Assembly: GCA_951812925.1 (NCBI GenBank)
Contig: OX638369.1
Location: 56,806,228 to 56,870,227 of the forward strand
Source: Calliopum simillimum
Lineage: Eukaryota; Arthropoda; Insecta; Diptera; Lauxaniidae
DNA: 64,000 bases
Direction: 5' to 3'
Shown here: in pieces, positions 58,834 through 64,000 of the stretch
Layout: each line of letters begins with the position of its first letter
How positions within the stretch are numbered: position 1 is the stretch's first letter
The notes under the pieces: model-generated
Told to the model about the DNA's origin: nothing
What the model saw: only the letters and a program-made list of their open reading frames with translations
The model's database searches: none
Program-made: the position numbers and the translations under genes

Positions 58834-58946
58834 CAGTGGCGGATCCAGGGGGGGGTGTAAAGATGTAAAGATTTTGAAAACATTCTGTTATTATCTAGAA
58901 ATGTAGTCAATCGGCCCCCCTCTTGACAATGCTGGATCCGCCACTG
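58834..58946. mobile_element. hAT-type MITE, copy C (113 bp)
   Basis: CAGTGGCGGATCCAGG at the left and GCTGGATCCGCCACTG at the right. Exact 8-bp duplication cctactcc (58826-58833 and 58947-58954). The interior is the inverse of copy A's. Confidence 0.92.
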
Positions 58947-58954
58947 CCTACTCC

Positions 58955-59935
58955 CCATATCTACCCCTTAGGGGGTCTCCCCTGCAAAAATTACCATTTT
59001 TATGAAATTGACCACTATCACTTTCAGGATGCCCTTGGTTCGGTAGAAAGTAAGACCGACCTACATTATTTTTTCTCCCTCAATATTTTCCGCGTACGTA
59101 CTTACTCCGTATCATCACCCCTTAGGTGGGCTCTCCTATAAATTGACCGAAAACCACCTGCAATCCAATTTATTGCTGGACAAAATTAAACTCATTCCTT
59201 TTTAAAGAATCAAATTAATTTATTGAGCATTAAAGCAAAATTCCATAAACTTCTCGAAGATAACGCTTTTCACAGTATGTAAATACTTATTTGAAGGCGT
59301 GTTTTTTTTTTCGCCCTTATTCGAATGATATTCTAAAAGACTTGTTCGAAGCAGATGCACCTGGCAATTAATATACATATTAGACCGTATCTCCTAAACG
59401 TTTGTACGGCGCACAGTGCATTGAGCCCATATAAGCAATGGTCAAAAATAGAAGAAGTTGCTGGAAATCGATGAAATTTGGTACTGTAAGTAATTTGGGG
59501 TCGCTGAACTCAAAAATTACCTCAGATTTGTTGTAAACTTTATAGTTTTGCTAAAAACTATAGGACGGTTTCTTAAGCCCCATCTATAACGATGATGAAA
59601 AAGTAATGTTTAATATAACAAATGAAATATACGCAGTAGAAATACCGTTTTTTTGTACTTTTGAGACCATTTGTGTTAATACAAACAAAAAAGCTTGTCA
59701 ACATAAATTTTTATATTTAATGTACATTTTTCATTTTAAGCATTTAAAAAATAAAAATATTTGTTGGACGAAGTAGGAAAAGTTATTTGCAGTTCCTGAT
59801 TATATAGAATTCGTACTTGTAGATTAAAAAAAAACGGCACTTATTTTTATAGGATTTGATTTTTTTTTTTTTTTTTCATCGAAATTTGTCAATTTCTGAA
59901 GTTTTTCATTTGATAATATCATATGAGCCGTTCAA
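58955..59935. other. Intergenic, nothing clear
   Basis: It contains one repeat of the 'cttaggggg...caaaaattaccatttttatgaaat' block also found upstream. No ORF or RNA signal is supportable. Confidence 0.4.
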
Positions 59936-60185
59936 AATGACAAAGGTGCAACTCCAAAACGAAGCAAAAGTAATGTCATAATATTAGTTGGCTCACATTT
60001 TGTTAGGGATAAATAAAATTGATTTCTGTTCTCACGAAAAATTTACTTGATGATATGGAATTGTTGAGATCAAGTTGATAAAATGATATCGACCAAATAA
60101 CCGATCATTATGGAACATAACTTATAGGACATTACTTTTGCCTCGTTTTGGAGTTGCACCGTTGTCATTTTGAACGGCTCATATA
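59936..60185. mobile_element. Small hairpin related to the 50-kb foldback
   Basis: 'gagccgttcaaaatgacaaa' with 'ggtgcaactccaaaacga' at the left is mirrored by 'tcgttttggagttgcacc' and 'gtcattttgaacggctc' at the right. The core 'aaaagtaatgtcataatatt' and 'tcacgaaaaatttacttga' matches the cores at 50392-50700 and 63071-63245. Confidence 0.75.
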
Positions 60186-60656
60186 TTAAAATCACTACAA
60201 TATGTATTAAATTATATATGTTCTAAAATTTTTTTATTTCATTTATTTACTTAAATATTATTCATAATAAAAATTTTTACTTTGCTTAGTTTAATCAAAA
60301 CACAAATTTTTCATAATTATTTGTTTAAGAGAACCCAAAACGAATTGAACAAAACATGATTTTTTTTTTAAAAATATCTCAACTTTGAAATGTCACAGCG
60401 TGGCCAAAACTGAGTCTTTTCCCTAAATATTTTGTTTTTATTTTATTGATACAATTACACAGGTTTACAAAAAAAAAAAAAAAAAATGTCATGGCGTTTT
60501 GACCAGACTATGTGTTTCCTAGGGACTTTGACGTCCTGAATCCGAATTCCGAGTCCGTTTTTTTCCAGAACGTCTGAGAAAAAATATTTCAATGTCATAT
60601 GGAGGTCATGTATCGTTTAGTGATAAATTCGCAAAAATTCTGAAACTAATTTTTAT

Positions 60657-61482
60657 ACCCTACACCCAGGGTATATTCACTTTGTCCTTCCGTTTGTAAC
60701 GCAGAGAAGGAGGCGTGGCAGGTATAGAAAAGTATATATATTCTTGATCAGCGTCACCTCCTGAGTCGATATAGCCATGTCCGTCTGTCTGGCTGGCTGG
60801 CTGGCTGGCTGGGTGGCTGGCTGGCTGGGTGGCTGGCTGGCTGGCTGTGTGTTGAAATACACTTTTTGGGAAAACTGAGCAAGATAATTCAATGAAATTT
60901 GGTACACTGCCTCCGTCGTCAAAGTTAGCTCGGGGGATTGAAAATGAGCAAAATCGGTCAATGGACACGCCTACCGCCCATACAAAAATTATATTCAAAA
61001 TGCAATTTTAGGAGTATTTTTCACGACAATGCAACCACAATACATATAAGTACTACGAATTGTAAGCGCAAGCTCTGATAAAAATTTGAGCGAATTCGCG
61101 CAAGAGGGCGTGGCACCTCCCATATAAGCAAAAGCTTCAAAACGCTTTACTGAAAGCGTTTTTTGAGATATTCGAACCAAATTTGACTCAGACACTAAGA
61201 ATTATAAATGAAAGCTCTCAGCAAAAACTGGGTGAAATCAGACAAGGGGGCGTGGCACCTCCCATATAAGCAAAAGATTCAAAATGCTATACTGAAAGAG
61301 TTTTTTGAGATAATCCAACTAAATTTCACTCTGACACTAAAAACTATAAATGCAAGCTCTGAACAAAAACTGGGTGTACTCGGACAAGAGGGCGTGGCAC
61401 CTCCCATATAAGCAAAATTTTCAAAATACTGCAGTGTAGGGTATTTATTTTTTGGCCAGGCCAAAATTTACACCCTTACTAG
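60657..61482 (+). mobile_element. Helitron-like dispersed repeat inserted in the MITE
   Basis: It starts 'accctacacccagggtatat' and ends 'tttggccaggccaaa' (a perfect short hairpin) then 'atttacacccttactag'. A hairpin shortly before a CTAG 3' end is typical of Helitrons/HINEs. Flanks are TTAT on both sides (60653-60656 and 61483-61486), so a short duplication is also possible. It includes three tandem-like units with 'gggcgtggcacctcccatat' (about 61085-61420). Relatives are at 55505-56545 and 49380-49740. Class assignment is inference. Confidence 0.6.
60789..60846. repeat. (CTGG)n microsatellite
   Basis: About 14 CTGG/GTGG units expanded from the 'gtccgtctgtctgg' stretch of the dispersed repeat. 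The Pro-Ala-Ser-Gln peptides on the minus strand come from this run. Confidence 0.9.
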
Positions 61483-62181
61483 TTATCATTAAGTTCTTAG
61501 TCCTTAAAAAGAATATGTGATCAAAAAGGGTATCACGGACTTAGTTTCGGAGATATAACCATCGGAAGATTCGGATATATCTTTTATGAAAACACCTATA
61601 AGTTGGGAACCCCTGGATGGATTTGTAAAATATTGATGTCATATGAAAAGTATTTTGACAGCCTATAAAAATGATGTGAACATATTTTCAATTGGATTCA
61701 TAGTTTTCGAGATATGAGCTTTTTGAAATTTTGTGAAATTTTTCAATTACAACAACAAATAAATCAACAACACTAACAGCAACAACATCAAAAGTAACAA
61801 CAGCAATACCAACAACAACCAAATACCTTTCATATGACACCAGGGGTTCCCAACTTATAGCGGTTTTCATAGAAGATATATATTCTGATCTTCCGATGGC
61901 TATATCTCCGAAACTAGGTCCGAGATGCCCTTTTTGATCACATATTAGTTTTAAAGCCTAAGAGCTCAATGATTAAAAATTAGTTTCAGAATTTTAGCGA
62001 ATTTATCACTAAACGACACATGAACCCCATTTTGACCTCCATATGACCTTGAAATCTTTTTTCTCAGACGTTCTGGAAAAAAAACGGACCCGGGATTCGG
62101 ATTCAGGACGTCAAACTCCCTAGGAAACACATAATCTGGTCAAAACGCCATGACATTTTTTTTTTTTGTAAACCTGTGTTA

Positions 62182-62994
62182 TCTGTCGATTGATGCCAAT
62201 GTTGCTGGGTTTCGAGTCACAAAAAATTTTGATTTTTGTCCATTGGCCAACGTAGTGTGCGGTGCGTTATTTGTCACCGAATGTTTAAAGCATTCTACCC
62301 AAAGCATATCAAATGGTGCTTTGTATCGTTTCCATTCTCGAATTTTTCAGTAGTTATAAATTTCGTGAAACAATGAAACTGACCACAAATATCAACGCAC
62401 AGTGGGCTGGAATTTTTAGAAATCGGCAAAATATCGGAAACTCCAACACTCAAGTAAAGAAAGCTGATTTTTAAGTTTTTAGGTCTACTGATTTCCAATT
62501 TCATCAAAATTTTGGAGAAAAAATTGATTACTTGAGTGCATCCTTGTCAAATGGTTCTAAGTTTAAAAAATATGGATCAATACTGAGTGTGCAGAAAGTT
62601 CTCTGCATGTTTGTGGATTTAAAAAAATGCAGGCGTGAAAATCTTACCTGATTTCGTTTACCAGATATTGAATTTTTTATCAATTTTATTAAAAAAGTGG
62701 GTTTTCTCATAATTAAAAAAATTTACAACATCTTACGAAAACAAAAGAAGTCATTTCTTACGTAATTTGTAATGTTGAATCCAAAGGTACTATCAAGCCT
62801 CTGACCTAAATGTTTAAAAACTTAATTTTTCCGATTAATTTTATAATTATGAATGAAAAATTTCTTGCAGAGTTCGGGGACATTTTGGTTTGATTCAAGG
62901 ACGTCGGGACATTGCTCGAAATTAAGTGAAATGTCCCGAGTGAATGGGACAGATGGTCACACTATTCATACTGAATGAATAAATGAGGAGTTTT
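62182..62994. other. Intergenic with repeat remnants
   Basis: 62690-62835 resembles 48590-48730. 62880-62960 has 'cgggacattgctcg' and 'aaatgtcccgag' like the stretch near 5370-5440. No gene is seen. Confidence 0.4.
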
Positions 62995-63310
62995 TCGATG
63001 CCTTGTACGAAAAGTAGGATGATTCATTATTTCAGGAGTGATTTCTCAAAAGGGCATATTTCTAAAACGAGAAAAAAGTAATGTCGTAAACATTACGTGG
63101 CATAATAATAGGTTATTTGAACGTTATCATTTTGTTATCTTAATGTTATAAATTGTGAACCATAAAGTAAACTTTTCGTGAAAATAAAGACCAATTTTAT
63201 CAATTTCTAACAAAATATCAGGCAATTTCTTTTGACATTAATTTTGACTCGTTTTGGAAACTAGCCCATTTGAAAAATCACTTCTCATCCTATTTTTCGT
63301 AGGAGGCATC
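62995..63310. mobile_element. Small hairpin, third member of the core family
   Basis: 'ttcgatgccttgtacgaaaa' and 'gtaggatga' at the left are mirrored by 'tcatcctatttttcgtagga' and 'ggcatcaa' at the right. The core has 'aaaaaagtaatgtcgtaaac' and 'agtaaacttttcgtgaaaa', matching the cores at 50392-50700 and 59968-60145. Confidence 0.65.
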
Positions 63311-63421
63311 AAAATGTCCAGTTTTTGTCAAAAAATGGTAATATATCCTACATTTTGATTCAAAATCTGGAATGTCTTACTTTTCGACATACAACCTCAA
63401 AAAATCCTACTTTTCGTTATA

Positions 63422-64000
63422 CAGGGTGGCTGATTCGAAGTATTACCAATTCAAAAGGCTATATTTTTAGTTTCCATGCACAGATTTTATTGATCAAACG
63501 CTATAATTGTTGGGAAATGTTCAAATTTTAAGAATCTACTTGAGATTTTCGATATGGCCACCTTTGGCCTTAACTATGGCCCGTAGACGGTCGAAGAACG
63601 AGTCGCATGCTGCACGAATTTGATTTTGTGGAAGTTTGCGCCATTCTCGTTGAAGTGCCACTTTTAGCGCATCAACGCTCTGGTATTTTTTAGTCAAGAC
63701 CTTCCTGTCCAACATACCCCAGATTGAGAAATCCAGCGAATTCGCATCAGGTGAATTTGAGAGCCATTGTTGAGCAGAAATGAAGCTAGGAACGTTTTTT
63801 TCTAACCATTCTTGATTCACACGAGCTTTGTGTGACGGTGCCGAGTCTTGTTGGAATGTCCATGGCTTGCGACCGAAATGTTTGCGTGCCCACGGTAGTA
63901 AAGCACCCTCCAACACTGATTCACGATACACCTGGGCGTATGCTTTGACGCCAGCGGCCAAAAAAACGAGTGGTGAGCGCCCATCAGCAGTCACTGCAGC
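63422..64000 (-). mobile_element. maT-like Tc1/mariner element, cut by window edge
   Basis: The terminal sequence CAGGGTGGCTGATTCGAAGT, with TA just before it (63420-63421), marks the 3' end of the element on the minus strand. The transposase frame at 63536-63994 reads leftward towards it. The other end lies outside the window. Confidence 0.8.
63536..63994 (-). CDS. Tc1/mariner (DD37D) transposase, C-terminal part
   Basis: An open frame of 152 codons entering from the right edge. It catalyses cut-and-paste transposition at TA sites. Seen: TADGRSPLVFLAAGVKA, KPWTFQQDSAPSHKARVNQE with the second catalytic Asp in QQDSAPSHK, and LSNSPDANSLDFSIWGMLDR with the third in LDFSIW. There are exactly 37 residues between these two Asp, the DD37D spacing of the maT family (family knowledge). 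The end is IVKAKGGHIENLK. The first Asp would lie beyond the window. There are no stops in what is visible, so it may be recent. The upstream boundary is the window edge, not a true start. Confidence 0.85.
   Translation of the reverse strand: MTADGRSPLVFLAAGVKAYAQVYRESVLEGALLPWARKHFGRKPWTFQQDSAPSHKARVNQEWLEKNVPSFISAQQWLSNSPDANSLDFSIWGMLDRKVLTKKYQSVDALKVALQREWRKLPQNQIRAACDSFFDRLRAIVKAKGGHIENLK

Larger units (their letters stand above)
60458..62178. mobile_element. Harbinger-like MITE, copy 2, split by an insertion
   Basis: The ends CACAGGTTTAC and GTAAACCTGTG are flanked by TTA (60455-60457 and 62179-62181). The sequence matches copy 1 (11816-12671) on both sides of an 826-bp insertion at 60657-61482, giving about 0.9 kb without it. 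The long inverted arms are the same as in copy 1. Confidence 0.85.

Noticed and set aside
60660..60998. 112-aa and 94-aa minus-strand frames rich in Pro-Ala-Ser-Gln
   Set aside because: They are translations of the (CTGG)n microsatellite inside a dispersed repeat; there is no start context or conservation signal.

Overview
The window reads as nuclear DNA of a higher fly (Diptera: Schizophora). The evidence is strong AT bias, GT-AG introns of which many are 58-100 bp, fly-like orthologues, and dense small DNA transposons. Several repeats resemble ones I associate with tephritid and drosophilid genomes (for example the block at 60657-61482 with a 'gtccgtctgtctg' stretch). Family and species cannot be fixed by reading alone.

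Host genes, left to right: (1) a small intronless minus-strand ORF with a Cys-rich tail, 5701-5961, unidentified; (2) the last two exons of an SLC4-type (Ndae1-like) bicarbonate transporter, 8780-9659, plus strand, whose body lies left of the window; (3) a second SLC4/Ndae1-like unit, 30173-36196, plus strand, five exons covering the whole membrane domain but with no N-terminal cytosolic domain exons found; (4) mitochondrial elongation factor G1, 40015-42552, plus strand, five exons, 744 aa, complete; (5) a TXNDC17/TRP14-type thioredoxin-like protein, 47517-53355, plus strand, three exons, 126 aa, with WCPYC instead of the usual WCPDC; (6) Vps52 of the GARP/EARP tethering complexes, minus strand, 57664-53534, six exons, 661 aa, complete and convergent with TXNDC17. 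These are housekeeping genes (acid-base transport, mitochondrial translation, redox, endosome-to-Golgi tethering) that do not form one pathway.

Most of the rest is transposon-derived. I see three hAT-type MITEs with 8-bp target duplications; a 3.9-kb hAT-bounded composite (21850-25772) holding a pogo-like remnant; a decayed mariner (3059-4270) in the loop of a large foldback; two Harbinger-like MITEs flanked by TTA, one split by a Helitron-like insertion; a piggyBac-type MITE flanked by TTAA and carrying five CCGCCGGCGG-centred palindromes; a GC-rich CpG-heavy MITE; two 5'-truncated RTE-like retrotransposon ends with 12- and 13-bp duplications; a maT-like (DD37D) transposase running off the right edge; and over fifteen foldback hairpin elements.

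The most interesting biology is the SLC4 locus. A C-terminal tail lies about 20 kb upstream of a separate, intact and divergent membrane domain, which implies a tandem duplication, or an alternative-exon arrangement, with altered residues in the normally near-invariant TM1 segment.
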